Assembly: GCF_900107845.1 (NCBI RefSeq)
Contig: NZ_FNRM01000002.1
Location: 62,001-126,000, forward strand
Length of the DNA: 64,000 nt
Reading direction: 5' to 3'
DNA from: Alkalimonas amylolytica
GTDB lineage: Bacteria; Pseudomonadota; Gammaproteobacteria; Enterobacterales; Alteromonadaceae
Shown: positions 45,163 through 55,800 of the stretch, piece after piece
How positions within the stretch are numbered: the stretch's first letter is position 1
Layout of the letters: every line of letters begins with the position of its first letter
Program-made: the position numbers and the translations under genes
Notes under the pieces: model-generated
The model's database searches: none
What the model was told of the DNA's origin: nothing
What the model saw: the letters and a program-made list of their open reading frames with translations, nothing else

Positions 45163-46989
45163 TTAGGCAGATGTCTTGCTGCGGGCACGATTACGGCGCC
45201 ACAGCACCAATAATGACAAGCCCAAAGCCGACCAAAGCGAACCAGAAGCACTGTTACGCTCGTAAGTTAACTCATTTTCCACACCACAGTCACTGGGTGA
45301 GCCATTGGCGATTGGTCTTAACTTAACCGCCCGAGCCTGGAACTCAGAACGCGGATTGCCATCTTCATCCAGGATGACTTCACCAAATGAGTTACGCAAT
45401 GGCACTTCTGTAACGGCCGTTGCCAGAATTTCATTGCTGTTGTTGATACTGCTTGCTTCCACCAGGGTATAGCCACTATCGCAGGCCAAAAAGGTGTTTA
45501 AATCGACAAAGCTGCCATCAGCCATGTTGTACATAAAAGCCCGCTGCCGCTTGGCCGAGGCAATGACCGCCTCGGTTCTGCCGACAATAACGCCTTGATC
45601 ATTGATGGCCTGGGGGACAGTATTGGCACTGACGAAAAAGTCTTCCGGAAACTCAATGCTGCTCGAGGCCAGATTGTAGGTAAACATCCGGTTGCGTGGT
45701 TGGCCTGCAATAAACTTGGTGGCGTAGCCTACCACGATATTATTGTTGTTAACCGCAGTCGCAATACTTTGCAACCAGTCCCGGTCATCTGCAGGAAAGA
45801 TCGGAAGTACTTGGCCATCCATAAACACCGATGCACGTTCACTGGAATACATGTTCTCCTGGGTAAAGCGGAACCCTGTCCAAGGATCGACACGTTCAGT
45901 ACGGATCACATCGCTGGAGTCGGAGTAAGTCGACACCCCGACAATCACCCCTTGGTTGTTCAGGCCATTGGCTCGGCTGGTGTATTGCACCTCTGGCAAC
46001 TCGGTTTCAGGGTGGGCTTCATTGCTGCCTTTATCCCCTAAGAAGCCTAAAACCTGTGGCTCAGAGATGGTAAGATCGTCATTAAGCTGCCAAACCATGG
46101 CACGGTTAATATAACCACTACTGACGCTATGCAGGTAGTGCAGACAATTGTCGATGGGCGCTGAAAAGCCAGTGCAGTTCTCTTCTACCAAAGTGACAAA
46201 GTTATCACGAACGCTGATACTGCCTCGGCCGATGATCATGCCTTCATCATTGATAGCCTGGGCAGCACTCAGGCCACCACCAAACTCCGAGTAAACCGGT
46301 GTCAGGGTTAAACGCTCATTCCCGATACGCACCACGCCCAGTTGCAGGGCACCAGAAGGGCGCCAGATTTTATGCTCGGTAGGCTCTGGAACTTCATCGC
46401 CATCGTCCACGGACTCCGGGTCGGTAGTACGGATAAAGTCAATGTACTCAAAAGGTGGCGTGGCATAACCAACCTGGATATTCAGATTATTTTGCCCTGT
46501 CACCAGCTCATCATTGCCAATTTGGGTTTCTGTACTACGAAACTGCAACAGCTCTACACCCTGACCTTGCTCAATAAAAGCTGCCGTGGTGGTCACTGGC
46601 TGAAAAGCATAACGCTCGACCAGGTTTGCGATGCGAATTTCCAACGAGCGGAACAGATTATTGTACTGTGTAGGCCAATTTAATAAGAAGGAATACAAAA
46701 TCGCGTGTGTTTCAGAAGTAAGCACACCACTGTTCAACTCGGCCCGCTGTTCATCTGACAGGATGGAATCAAACAGCTCATCATCAAAGTCAATGAGGCT
46801 GATATCAATATCAACAGAATAAAGCTGGCGGCCATTGAGCACCGCAACGCCCTGATCATTCACCGAAGTCGCGTAGGTAGCACGCGCATCGACAACCTCG
46901 CCTAAGTCAACCACCTGATACACCGCAGCGGAAGCGCTAAAGGCGGTCAGAAAAGGCAGCAAGGCCAGGTTGATGGGTGATAATTTCAT
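45163..46989 (-). CDS. DUF3466 family exported protein with C-terminal sorting-like tail
   Basis: 608 residues with a signal peptide (about 1-21, ending SASA). The body has repeated segments built on 'NDQGV/INDEGMIIG/NNNNIVVGYA', which suggest a repeat beta-propeller. The tail is SASGSLWSALGLSLLVLWRR followed by a basic end, a small-residue/hydrophobic/arginine arrangement like GlyGly-CTERM or other rhombosortase-type signals. It is likely surface-exposed or processed. Function unknown. It lies downstream of uup on the same strand, a neighbourhood typical for Alteromonadales and vibrios. Confidence 0.83.
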   Translation of the reverse strand: MKLSPINLALLPFLTAFSASAAVYQVVDLGEVVDARATYATSVNDQGVAVLNGRQLYSVDIDISLIDFDDELFDSILSDEQRAELNSGVLTSETHAILYSFLLNWPTQYNNLFRSLEIRIANLVERYAFQPVTTTAAFIEQGQGVELLQFRSTETQIGNDELVTGQNNLNIQVGYATPPFEYIDFIRTTDPESVDDGDEVPEPTEHKIWRPSGALQLGVVRIGNERLTLTPVYSEFGGGLSAAQAINDEGMIIGRGSISVRDNFVTLVEENCTGFSAPIDNCLHYLHSVSSGYINRAMVWQLNDDLTISEPQVLGFLGDKGSNEAHPETELPEVQYTSRANGLNNQGVIVGVSTYSDSSDVIRTERVDPWTGFRFTQENMYSSERASVFMDGQVLPIFPADDRDWLQSIATAVNNNNIVVGYATKFIAGQPRNRMFTYNLASSSIEFPEDFFVSANTVPQAINDQGVIVGRTEAVIASAKRQRAFMYNMADGSFVDLNTFLACDSGYTLVEASSINNSNEILATAVTEVPLRNSFGEVILDEDGNPRSEFQARAVKLRPIANGSPSDCGVENELTYERNSASGSLWSALGLSLLVLWRRNRARSKTSA

Positions 46990-47018
46990 GCAAAAACCCC
47001 TATAAATACGTCTGTTTA

Positions 47019-48917
47019 TTATGCTTCTAAAATTTCCCAGCGCTCGTAAGCATGCGCCAGCTTCGACTCAAGTTCAGCAAGTTGGTTCAACACGGCTTGT
47101 GTTTGTTCAATCGGGCTGGCAAAAAAGTCCGGTGCATTGACTTGCTGCTGCAGCTCTGCCAGCTGGGTTTCCAGTGTTTCGATTAATGCTGGCAGTTGCT
47201 CCAGCTCACGCTTTTCCTTAAAGGACAACTTGCGTTCTGTGGCGCCTGTGTCCTTGTCTGCTTTTTTAACAGGAACCTCAGCTGGTGGTTCGATTCTGGC
47301 TGTCTTGGGTGCCTTATCGGCCTGTTGAGACTGCCAGCGTACCACATCATCGTAACCACCGGTAATATCCACGATGGTACCACGACCTGCAAACAACAAA
47401 CTACTGGTGACGGTGTTATTAACAAACTCTCGGTCGTGGCTCACCAGAATGACCGTGCCCTGATATTGCTGCAAAATATCCTCAAGCAACTCCAGCGTTT
47501 CGACATCAAGGTCGTTGGTTGGCTCATCAAGGATCAACAAATTGCTGGGCTTGGCAAATAGCCGTGCCAGCAGCAGACGGTTTTTCTCACCACCGGATAA
47601 AGCCCTTACCGGCGTACGGCTGCGAGCCGGAGGAAACAAGAAGTCCTGCAGATAACTCAGCACATGCCTGCTTTGACCATTTTGCATCACTTCCTGACGG
47701 CCGTCGGCCACATTGTCCTGCACGGTTGCATCCAAATCCAGCGCTTGTCGATGCTGATCGAAATAAGCCACTTCCAGGTTGGAGCCGCGTTTAATCATGC
47801 CCTGCTCTGGCTCTAACTCACCAAGCAATAATTTAATCAAAGTGGACTTACCGACACCATTCGGGCCAATCAAGGCCAGCCGATCGCCTCGCATTACCAG
47901 CAAATCAAGCTTATTCAATAGTGGCTCGCCGCCAAAGCTATGGCTAAGCTGCTTGGCTTCAAACACCAACTTGCCAGAACGCTCGGCCTGCTCGATAGCA
48001 AACTCGACTTTACCAAGGCTATCTACCCGAGCAGCACGCTCTTTGCGCAGGGCTTTAAGCGCCCTGACCCGACCTTCATTACGGGTGCGCCTCGCTTTGA
48101 TGCCCTGGCGGATCCAGACTTCCTCTTCAGCCAGCTTTTTATCGAACAGCGCATTGTGTTGCTGCTCGTCTTCTAGGATTTTTTGCTTGCGATCCAAATA
48201 CTGCTGGTAATCACCCGGATGCGAGGTCAGCTGGCCACGATCCAAGTCAATGATGCGGGTCGCCAGAGCTCGGATAAAAGCTCTATCGTGCGAGATAAAG
48301 ATAATGGCGCCTTTAAACTCTTTTAAAAAACCTTCCAGCCACTGAATAGCGGCAATATCCAGGTGGTTGGTTGGCTCATCCAGCAGCAGAATATCCGGCT
48401 TGGCTACCAGTGCCCGTGCCAGTGCCGCTTTTCGCAGCCAACCACCGGATAATGAAGCGAGGTTTGCTTCTGGTTCCATCGCAAATTGCTGACACAATGC
48501 GGTTACGCGTGCTTCCAGCGACCAGCCATCACGGCTGTCGAGCTCAGCCTGCAGCTGCTCAAACCGACGCATTTGCTGGGCATTGTCGGCATCCAGCGCA
48601 TCTGACAGCTGGTAAAACTGCTGCAGTTTATCGGCCAGATCACCGGCGCCTTCACGAATAAAGTCGGCAATCCGGGTGTCCATTTTGGCTGGCGGATCTT
48701 GCTCCAGCCGGCTTAACACCACACCACTGGGTAACACTACCTGACCATCATCCAGGCTTTGCTGACCGGTCAGCACTTTTAAAAAAGTCGATTTGCCCGC
48801 ACCATTGCGGCCAACCAGACAGACGCGCTCGCCACTGAATAAACTAAAATCGACTTTATCCAGTACCGGATGGGTACCAAAGGCCAGACAGGCCTGTTGA
48901 AAACGTAATACTTCCAC
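47019..48917 (-). CDS. uup: ABC-F family ATPase Uup
   Basis: Uup is a soluble ABC-F protein that acts on stalled ribosomes and affects transposon excision in E. coli. 632 residues: two nucleotide-binding domains with Walker A GRNGAGKST and GPNGVGKST, signatures LSGGWLRKAALARAL and LSGGEKNRLLLARLF, and Walker B LLLDEPTNHLD and LILDEPTNDLD. A linker and a C-terminal coiled coil (about 560-632) follow. The start is GTG at 48917, two bases after the glutaredoxin-like stop. It sits in a rlmL-grx-uup operon as in Enterobacteria (rlmL-uup). Confidence 0.96.
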   Translation of the reverse strand: MEVLRFQQACLAFGTHPVLDKVDFSLFSGERVCLVGRNGAGKSTFLKVLTGQQSLDDGQVVLPSGVVLSRLEQDPPAKMDTRIADFIREGAGDLADKLQQFYQLSDALDADNAQQMRRFEQLQAELDSRDGWSLEARVTALCQQFAMEPEANLASLSGGWLRKAALARALVAKPDILLLDEPTNHLDIAAIQWLEGFLKEFKGAIIFISHDRAFIRALATRIIDLDRGQLTSHPGDYQQYLDRKQKILEDEQQHNALFDKKLAEEEVWIRQGIKARRTRNEGRVRALKALRKERAARVDSLGKVEFAIEQAERSGKLVFEAKQLSHSFGGEPLLNKLDLLVMRGDRLALIGPNGVGKSTLIKLLLGELEPEQGMIKRGSNLEVAYFDQHRQALDLDATVQDNVADGRQEVMQNGQSRHVLSYLQDFLFPPARSRTPVRALSGGEKNRLLLARLFAKPSNLLILDEPTNDLDVETLELLEDILQQYQGTVILVSHDREFVNNTVTSSLLFAGRGTIVDITGGYDDVVRWQSQQADKAPKTARIEPPAEVPVKKADKDTGATERKLSFKEKRELEQLPALIETLETQLAELQQQVNAPDFFASPIEQTQAVLNQLAELESKLAHAYERWEILEA

Positions 48918-48919
48918 CG

Positions 48920-49171
48920 TTAGTGTTCCTGTACCTGTTGTTGCAGCCAGGCCGTAAGTTGCGCCTGATCAAAGGGCCAGCCAAGCGTGGCTTTGCTGTC
49001 ACGGCAGGCCACCACCGGGATCAACACCCGGTAACGTTCGAATAAGTGTGCATCGTCTACAATATCCAGCACCTGATACTGGCCGGCAAGACCTGCTTGC
49101 AGCAGCATTTGCTCGGCTTGCTCACACAAGTGACACCCCCAGGTGCTGTAGAGTTCAAAGCGTACTGTCAT
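48920..49171 (-). CDS. Glutaredoxin-like protein (DUF836 type)
   Basis: 83 residues. The N-terminal motif YSTWGCHLCEQAE has a CxxC as in the glutaredoxin-like DUF836 family, and LIPVVACRD holds the cis-proline. It is cytosolic. The role is unknown. It overlaps rlmL by four bases (ATGA) and ends two bases before uup, so it is made with ribosome-related proteins. Confidence 0.87.
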   Translation of the reverse strand: MTVRFELYSTWGCHLCEQAEQMLLQAGLAGQYQVLDIVDDAHLFERYRVLIPVVACRDSKATLGWPFDQAQLTAWLQQQVQEH

Positions 49172-51282
49172 CGACGCAGCTCAAAACACACATGAATGTG
49201 CGGGTTGCGCTTAAAATCTTCCGGCAAGGTAGCCGCAGAGATATCTTTGACCTGCCAGCCGTCGGCCTGAAGCGCTTCGTAATCAAGCTTAAAGCGGCGC
49301 TTGTTGTTGGAGAAAATCACCACGCCGCCCTCATGCAGCCGATACTTGATAAGGTCCAGCAGTTTGACATGATCACGCTGCACATCCCAGCTATCCTGCA
49401 TCCGTTTTGAGTTGGAAAAGGTCGGCGGATCGACAAAAATCAGGTCAAACTGTTGCTGACAACGGGTCAGCCATTGCAGGCAATCGGCCTGTTCAAACCG
49501 GTACTGGGTGCCATGCAAGCCATTCAGTAAAAAATTGCGTTTGGCCCAGTCCAGATAGGTATTGGACATATCCACGGTGGTGACCGAGGCGGCGCCACCA
49601 ATAGCCGCATGCACCGAAGCGGTGCCGGTGTAGGCGAACAGGTTCAGGACCGATTTGCCTTTGGCCTGTTGCTGAATATGGCGACGGGTAATGCGATGAT
49701 CCAAAAACAAGCCGGTATCCAGATAATCGCGCAAATTCACCCAGAATTTGGCGCCGTACTCCTGCACTTCTTTGTACTGGCCTTGCTGCTGCAAACTCTG
49801 ATACTGCTTGGTGCCTTTTTGCCGCTCGCGCACTTTCAGTACCATCTGCTCGGCCTTAATACCAAGCACCTGGGGTACCTGATTGACCACATCGAACAAA
49901 CGCTTTTGTGCCACTGCTTCATCGACAGAGGCTGGCGGAGCGTATTCGTGCACCACCACTTCGCCGTCGTACCAATCAACCGCGACGTTGTATTCCGGAA
50001 TATCGGCATCGTACAACCGATAGCAACGGATGTTTTCTCGCTCGGCCCATTTTTTCAGTTGCTTGCGGTTTTTCACCAGTCGGTTACCGAAGGAGTTGCT
50101 TTCGGTAAAAAATAAAGCCGGTGCTTCGGTATTGCGGCTTTGCACCTGCTTTTCGCTCAGTTCAAACAGGCTGAATTCACAATCCAGCGGGCCATTGCTC
50201 AACTGATAACTTTTGCTGCGCGCCAGCTTCAATGCCCGCAGTAAGTCCTGGTTGGAGGTAATAATCGCCAGCCGCCAGCCCACATAATGCTGCTTTAATG
50301 CCACTGAGAAACGGGTATAAAGTGGGATCAGTGCCGGTAAGTCCCCCAACCGCTCGCCATAAGGCGGGTTGGTCACAATCACACCAGGTTGATCCGATAC
50401 CGGCACATCCAGGGCGGTGGCATCGCCTTCCAGAAAGGTAATTAGCTCCGCCACACCTGCATTGTGAGCGTTACGCAGCGCTTTTTGCAGTACCTGGGGA
50501 TCTTTATCCAGGCCATACAAACGGCCACTGGCAAGTTCGGTTTTTGCCGCCCTGGCCTCTTTACGCAGGCTTTGCCAAATGGCCGCTCTGTGCCCAGGCC
50601 AGCCTTCAAAGGCAAAATGAGGACGCTGCAAACCAGGCGCTGTGTTGGTGGCCATCAGCGCCGCTTCAATCAGCAAGGTGCCGCTGCCACAGAAAGGATC
50701 GAACAGCACCTGATCGTGCTTCCAGCCCGAGCGCAGCAGTAAAGCAGCCGCCAGGTGTTCTTTGAGCGGCGCTTCGCCCTGACCAAAGCGATAACCACGT
50801 TGATGCAGCGATGGGCCAGAGAAATCCTGCAAAAAATGAAAGGCTTTGTTGCTGATGCGCACCTGAAAACGGACATCCGGGTTTTGCCGATCGACATTGG
50901 GCCGCTCATTGGTTTCGCGGCGGAACTGATCGACAATGGCATCTTTGACCCGCAAGGCACCAAACTGAGTGTTATCGATGGTTGGATGCTTCCCTACACA
51001 GTCAATGGCAATGGATTGCTGCACCGACATCAGTTCCGTCCAGTTGAGCTTATTGGCAACCTGGTACAAGTCGCTGCGGTTGTCCACCATTTCGGTATGC
51101 AGGTGGCGCAGAATACGGGTGGCCAGCCGTGACCACAAACACAGCTGATACGCCGTTTTTAAGTCGGCTTTAAACCGCACCACTCCCATGGTCATCTTGA
51201 CCACTTCGCCCTGATGCTGACGGATCTCATCCGCCAATAACTCCTCCACACCTTTGGAGGTTAATGCCCAAAATTCCAGCAT
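49168..51282 (-). CDS. rlmL: Bifunctional 23S rRNA methyltransferase RlmKL
   Basis: One polypeptide makes m2G2445 (RlmL) and m7G2069 (RlmK) in 23S rRNA. 704 residues: an N-terminal THUMP domain (about 45-155), an RlmL methyltransferase with DPFCGSGTLLIEAAL and VTNPPYGERLG, and an RlmK C-terminal domain with VLNLFAYTGTASVHAA and FVDPPTFSNSKRM. The length matches E. coli RlmL (702). It starts the rlmL-grx-uup operon, divergent from the initiator tRNA genes. Confidence 0.96.
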   Translation of the reverse strand: MLEFWALTSKGVEELLADEIRQHQGEVVKMTMGVVRFKADLKTAYQLCLWSRLATRILRHLHTEMVDNRSDLYQVANKLNWTELMSVQQSIAIDCVGKHPTIDNTQFGALRVKDAIVDQFRRETNERPNVDRQNPDVRFQVRISNKAFHFLQDFSGPSLHQRGYRFGQGEAPLKEHLAAALLLRSGWKHDQVLFDPFCGSGTLLIEAALMATNTAPGLQRPHFAFEGWPGHRAAIWQSLRKEARAAKTELASGRLYGLDKDPQVLQKALRNAHNAGVAELITFLEGDATALDVPVSDQPGVIVTNPPYGERLGDLPALIPLYTRFSVALKQHYVGWRLAIITSNQDLLRALKLARSKSYQLSNGPLDCEFSLFELSEKQVQSRNTEAPALFFTESNSFGNRLVKNRKQLKKWAERENIRCYRLYDADIPEYNVAVDWYDGEVVVHEYAPPASVDEAVAQKRLFDVVNQVPQVLGIKAEQMVLKVRERQKGTKQYQSLQQQGQYKEVQEYGAKFWVNLRDYLDTGLFLDHRITRRHIQQQAKGKSVLNLFAYTGTASVHAAIGGAASVTTVDMSNTYLDWAKRNFLLNGLHGTQYRFEQADCLQWLTRCQQQFDLIFVDPPTFSNSKRMQDSWDVQRDHVKLLDLIKYRLHEGGVVIFSNNKRRFKLDYEALQADGWQVKDISAATLPEDFKRNPHIHVCFELRR

Positions 51283-51436
51283 GCTTTGACTGCCATGAAA
51301 AAAATCGATGGCTAGTATATCAGAAGCAAACCCCGAAGACGCGCTCCAAGGGGTGAATCTTTGTTACCTTTGCCACAGCTTTTGCCAAAGGATGCCGAAT
51401 AAAGCAGCAAACGATTGCCATTGCTTGAAATGGTGC

Positions 51437-51465
51437 TTGCGTACTTAGTAAAAACCCCCTATCAT
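51437..51465 (+). promoter_or_regulatory. Promoter of the initiator tRNA genes
   Basis: TTGCGT and TATCAT are separated by 17 bases, and the tRNA starts 19 bases after the -10. The bases right after the -10 (TCGCCCCGC) form a G+C-rich discriminator, typical of stable-RNA promoters under stringent (ppGpp) control. Confidence 0.78.
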
Positions 51466-51483
51466 TCGCCCCGCAATGACGGA

Positions 51484-51560
<77 letters not shown>

Positions 51561-51613
51561 ACTGTTATTGCATATCAAACGATTACCTTCACTGCTCAAG
51601 GGTAATATACGGA

Positions 51614-51690
<77 letters not shown>

Positions 51691-51737
51691 AATTGATTTG
51701 AACATGGTATAGTGACTCGCCCTCTGGCTCTTCCCTA

Positions 51738-51776
51738 TAACCACGGTGCGAAAGTCTAAACCCGGCTCTCGCAACT
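51738..51776 (+). pseudogene. Decayed third initiator-tRNA copy (3' half)
   Basis: ATAACC at 51738 and the stretch TAAACCCGGCTCTCGCAACT ending near 51776 match the anticodon-loop and T-arm/acceptor segments of the two intact copies. Over the last 23 bases 18 are identical. The 5' half is not recognisable. It lies before the operon's terminator, as a third gene would. Confidence 0.6.
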
Positions 51777-51782
51777 AACAAT

Positions 51783-51807
51783 AAACCAGCCAAGTGTTGG
51801 TTTTTTT
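51783..51807 (+). terminator. Terminator of the tRNA unit
   Basis: AAACCA and TGGTTT form a short stem with a nine-base loop, followed by a run of T to 51807. The stem is weak, but it lies where the tRNA transcript should end. Confidence 0.6.
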
Positions 51808-51942
51808 GTGCCTTAAATTTGGCAACCCGACGTTCATCGGTTCGCTCTTCATCAACTCCGCCCCAACCCTTCCTTGCTTTGTGTTAGCCTTCCACCACAA
51901 AAGGAACTGCAAACAGTTTTTTTACGCGTGTAGGACAGAGCA

Positions 51943-52653
51943 ATGAAAGTGATTTTACTAGGGGCAACCGGCCTGACGGGTGGGCATCTGCTAACTGGTT
52001 TGCTTGGCTGCGATGCCATCAGCAGGATTTACGCACCGGTGCGACGGCCCCTTGGCATTGAGCACCCTAAACTAGAGGCCGCGGTGTGCGATCCTACCCA
52101 GTGGCCTGCCCTGTTTCCAAGCTGGCAGGCCGATGCGTTACTGCACTGCCTGGGTACCACCATCAAAAAAGCCGGCAGCCGGCAAACTTTTCGGGCCATT
52201 GATTATCAGCTGCCCCTGCAGGCGGCGGATTTGGCGAAAGCCCAAGGGGCGCGTTTTTGCCTGTGTGTTTCTGCCGTGGGTGCTGATGCCAACTCTGGCT
52301 TCTTCTACAACCGCGTGAAAGGTGAGCTGGAGCAAAGCTTGGCGGAGCTTGGCTTTCAAAAACTGCTGATTTACCGCCCCGGCTTGTTGCTGGGCCAGCG
52401 CGACGAGCACCGTTTCGCCGAGCAGCTGGCCAGTAAGCTGATGCCACTGCTGGCCTTTGTATTACGCGGTAAAGCCAGTCGTTATCGCGCCATTGCAGGC
52501 AGCACAGTCGCCAAGGCTATACTGGCCGATTTGCAGCAACTGGCCATGCATGCACAAACAGCTGATGCGGCAACAGACACGGCTAAAACAGAGGTAAGCC
52601 TGCGTTATTTTAACGAAATGCAGCAGTTGGCGGCAGGTGCTAATTCGGCTTAA
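51943..52653 (+). CDS. NAD(P)-binding atypical SDR, HTATIP2-like
   Basis: 236 residues with a Rossmann N-terminus VILLGATGLTGGHLL, LLHCLGTTIKKAGS, and the active-site region FFYNRVKGELE, followed by YRPGLLLGQR. This is the atypical short-chain dehydrogenase group that includes human HTATIP2/CC3 and bacterial YbjT-like proteins; a redox activity is not established. Cytosolic. It stands alone between the tRNA unit and the TonB receptor. Confidence 0.85.
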   Translation: MKVILLGATGLTGGHLLTGLLGCDAISRIYAPVRRPLGIEHPKLEAAVCDPTQWPALFPSWQADALLHCLGTTIKKAGSRQTFRAIDYQLPLQAADLAKAQGARFCLCVSAVGADANSGFFYNRVKGELEQSLAELGFQKLLIYRPGLLLGQRDEHRFAEQLASKLMPLLAFVLRGKASRYRAIAGSTVAKAILADLQQLAMHAQTADAATDTAKTEVSLRYFNEMQQLAAGANSA

Positions 52654-52691
52654 TTTTTCCCATACCAAAACACATAGTCTTTTAAAACAAC

Positions 52692-52711
52692 AAACCGGCA
52701 GTTGCCGGTTT
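52692..52711. terminator. Bidirectional hairpin between the SDR and TonB-receptor genes
   Basis: A perfect nine-base inverted repeat AAACCGGCA / TGCCGGTTT with only two bases between its arms. The minus-strand side is followed by GTTGTTTT, the plus side by TCTAT. It suits two convergent genes. Confidence 0.65.
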
Positions 52712-52821
52712 CTATACGGGTTAATATGCCTTTGGAAAGCCCCAAAGGCGGGTGATTGCTGCAAGAGGTAGATGAAGGATCAGGTTTCATCCGGGAGGGC
52801 AGCAGCAACCACCCTTACTCA

Positions 52822-55800
52822 TCAGAACACTGCACGCACGCTCAGCGCATAACGACGATCGGTCGTGAAGTTTAGCGCATCGGTTCGCACCCCTTCCTGG
52901 TTCATCTGGTACTGGGTACGGATCTCGCTACGCAGCAGGTTGCTGCCTTCGATACCGATTTTCCAATTGTCATTGATGCTGTAGTAAAGGCTGGCATCCA
53001 TCATCCCGGTCGACTTGGCAAAAGCCGGCACATACTCTTCCGACTCACGCAGCGTCAGCAGGTACTCCGAGCGCCAGGTGTAGGCCAGGCGGAAAGAGAT
53101 AGCCTCGTACTCGTACATGCCCACAATATTCAGGTTGCGATCCGAGTAGCCTTGCAATGGCAAACCACTGAACACCCGGAAGGTATTGCGGTTATCGGCA
53201 ATACGGTTGCCGGCCTCGTCAAAGCCAAGCGTGCCATCTGAAATTTCATTTGGATCTTCCAAACCGCTCTGATCAATGTAGGTAAAGTTTACCTGCAAGC
53301 CTAAGCCACTCCAGGCACCTGGCAGCATGTCGTAAAACTGCGAGTACGACAGCTCTACACCACGAATGGTGCCGGAGCCAGTGTTGGCCGGGCCATAAGC
53401 AGACACATTGTAGTTTTCACCTTCAAACTCCAAAGGCAGCTCGAACGAGCGGCTGCGAATGATGTTATCCAGCCGCTTGTGGAACAAGGCCACGGCCATA
53501 TAACCTGCCGGAGCAAAGTACCATTCGGTTGATAAATCCAGGTTGATGGAACTCTCTGGTTTCAGGTACGGATTGCCGGCAAGCGCAGTGACCGCGATAT
53601 TATCCAGCCCCACCACCGGGTTGTTTTCTTCGTCGTAATCCATGCCAGGGGTTTGCAACCGGCGATCATAATCCAGATCCAGCAAGCTGATGTTGCGGGT
53701 ATCCAGCAGGCTTGGGTAATACAGCCCTTTGGACGCACCAAAACGCACCACTACATCGTCGGTCACCCCTACATTAAAGTTCAGGCTAGGCAACACGGTG
53801 GTGTAGTCGGTGCCTTTGACGGTAGTTAACTGCGACTGGCCACCAGCCAGATTAAAGTAGCGCTGGTATTGCGGTTGCTGCATCACATTGTACAGTGAGG
53901 TACCAACTTCACCGCGCCTTGCTTCTATCGGCTGTACAAAAGCACCGGTGGACTGCAGTTGGTAGTTCACATAACGCAGACCAAGGTTCCCCTTAACCGG
54001 CATCGTCAAATCAATGAAATCAAAATCACCGCGCACATAGAGCTCGGTGCGCTTTTCATTGGATGAACTGATGTTATGGGCTGCAAAAGGACCATCCACC
54101 CGGCCTGGTTTGTCGGTGTAGGGCACATAGGTTCCGGTACAAACGCCATTGTTGGCCGCACTTAAGGTGGCATTGTGCCAGCCTTGCTGACAGCCCTGAC
54201 GCAGTGACTCGGCATAATTACGCACCAGGTCCATCCGTGGGAACAGGAAGTTATTCACATTGCCCTGCAACACATTGCCATGGTAAAAATTGGAGAAATC
54301 GACTCGCTCAAACAGTTCAGGGAGATTTACCGCGGCAGCGGCATTACGATCGGCCTGGATCCAAGGCGTACCGATGGCCGACCAACCTTCGTAGGCGGTA
54401 TCGCGTACCGTCAAATCTTTATCCGAATAGAAGAAGCCGGTTCTCACCGCGGTGAACAGACCATCCAGCTCGTAGGTCAGATCAAACTTAAAGCTATCGG
54501 CACGGGCGCTGTTGTGCTCTTCTTGCTCCATGCCGCTACCCAGAAATACATTCGGTACCGGACCATCCCAATCCTGATTTGGCGACCAGCCAGCGGTCAT
54601 AATATTGTCACTTAGAAACTCCACTGTGGGGCGCGTACCACGCATATCCAGGAAATACGGCGACACCACATGCACATGGTTGCCACGGGTTTGGCCAGAC
54701 ATGCTGTAGTTATGCACTACTTTTTCTGAATCGATGTGCTGATAATCAAACACCATGCTCAGGCGATCGGTGGGCCGGTAAACCAGGTTGAGCGAGGTAT
54801 CCTGCACCGTATTTTCATTGTAGTTCCAACGGCTGCGATAAAAGAATGGCGTTTCCGGGCTGACACCGAGCGCAATACCCGAGGTGACAAAACCGTTGTT
54901 AGTGGTGAGCGGGTAGCCATTGGCAGCATCGTCCCGCCAGTTCTGCGAGGATCCCATAAAACTTCTAAACCCCTGAGCTGCCTGGCCAATTTGGCGTTCA
55001 TTCCACTCCAGTGAGGCACGGGAGTTAATATGCTCTAAGGTGGCGACCAGGGTGTTGCTGGTATTGGCCCACTGCAACGACGAGGTAAAGCCGGTACGTT
55101 TACGATCATTATCGGCGGTGCTCATATGAATGGCGACTGGCACATGCCAGACGCTACCGGCCGGCTGTCCAGGTAATGCAGGGCCATCTACCGGAGAGTC
55201 CGGATCAACCCCAACAATTCCCCCCCACTGATCCAAAGTCGGTACGAAGGAGTCGCCCCGTGAGTGGAAATTGCCCAGACCAATGCCGTCTCCACGGGTT
55301 TTAAATTCGGATTGCGAGGCTGCAATCAGAAAACCAAAACGGCCCGCATTGGTTTCCCAGCTATCCGAGAACAGCGCTGATACCGACGGAGTCCATTCTT
55401 TACGGTAATCGCCATAATTGGCCTTCACATTCACAGCAAGCAAGCGCTGGTCGGTATCAAATGGCTTTCGGGTTACCAGGTTGACAGTGCCAGCAATGCC
55501 GCCGGAAATTAAATCTGCCGTCTGATTTTTAACCACCTCGACCGAGCCGAGCAACTCGGCCGGAAAGTCTTCGTAACTTAAACCACCCCATGGGTTGGCA
55601 CTGAACGCATCCCGACCATTCACTTCGGAGCGAACCCGGTCAAGACCGCGGACCAAGACCCCGGTGCCTTCATCGGCATAATGCTTGGGATCGTCCGACG
55701 AGGCAAAACGCTCTATGGTGACCCCTGGAACTCGCTGTAAAGCTTCGGTGACTGACTTATCCGGCAGAGCCCCAATGTCGGATGCGGTAATCACATCTTT

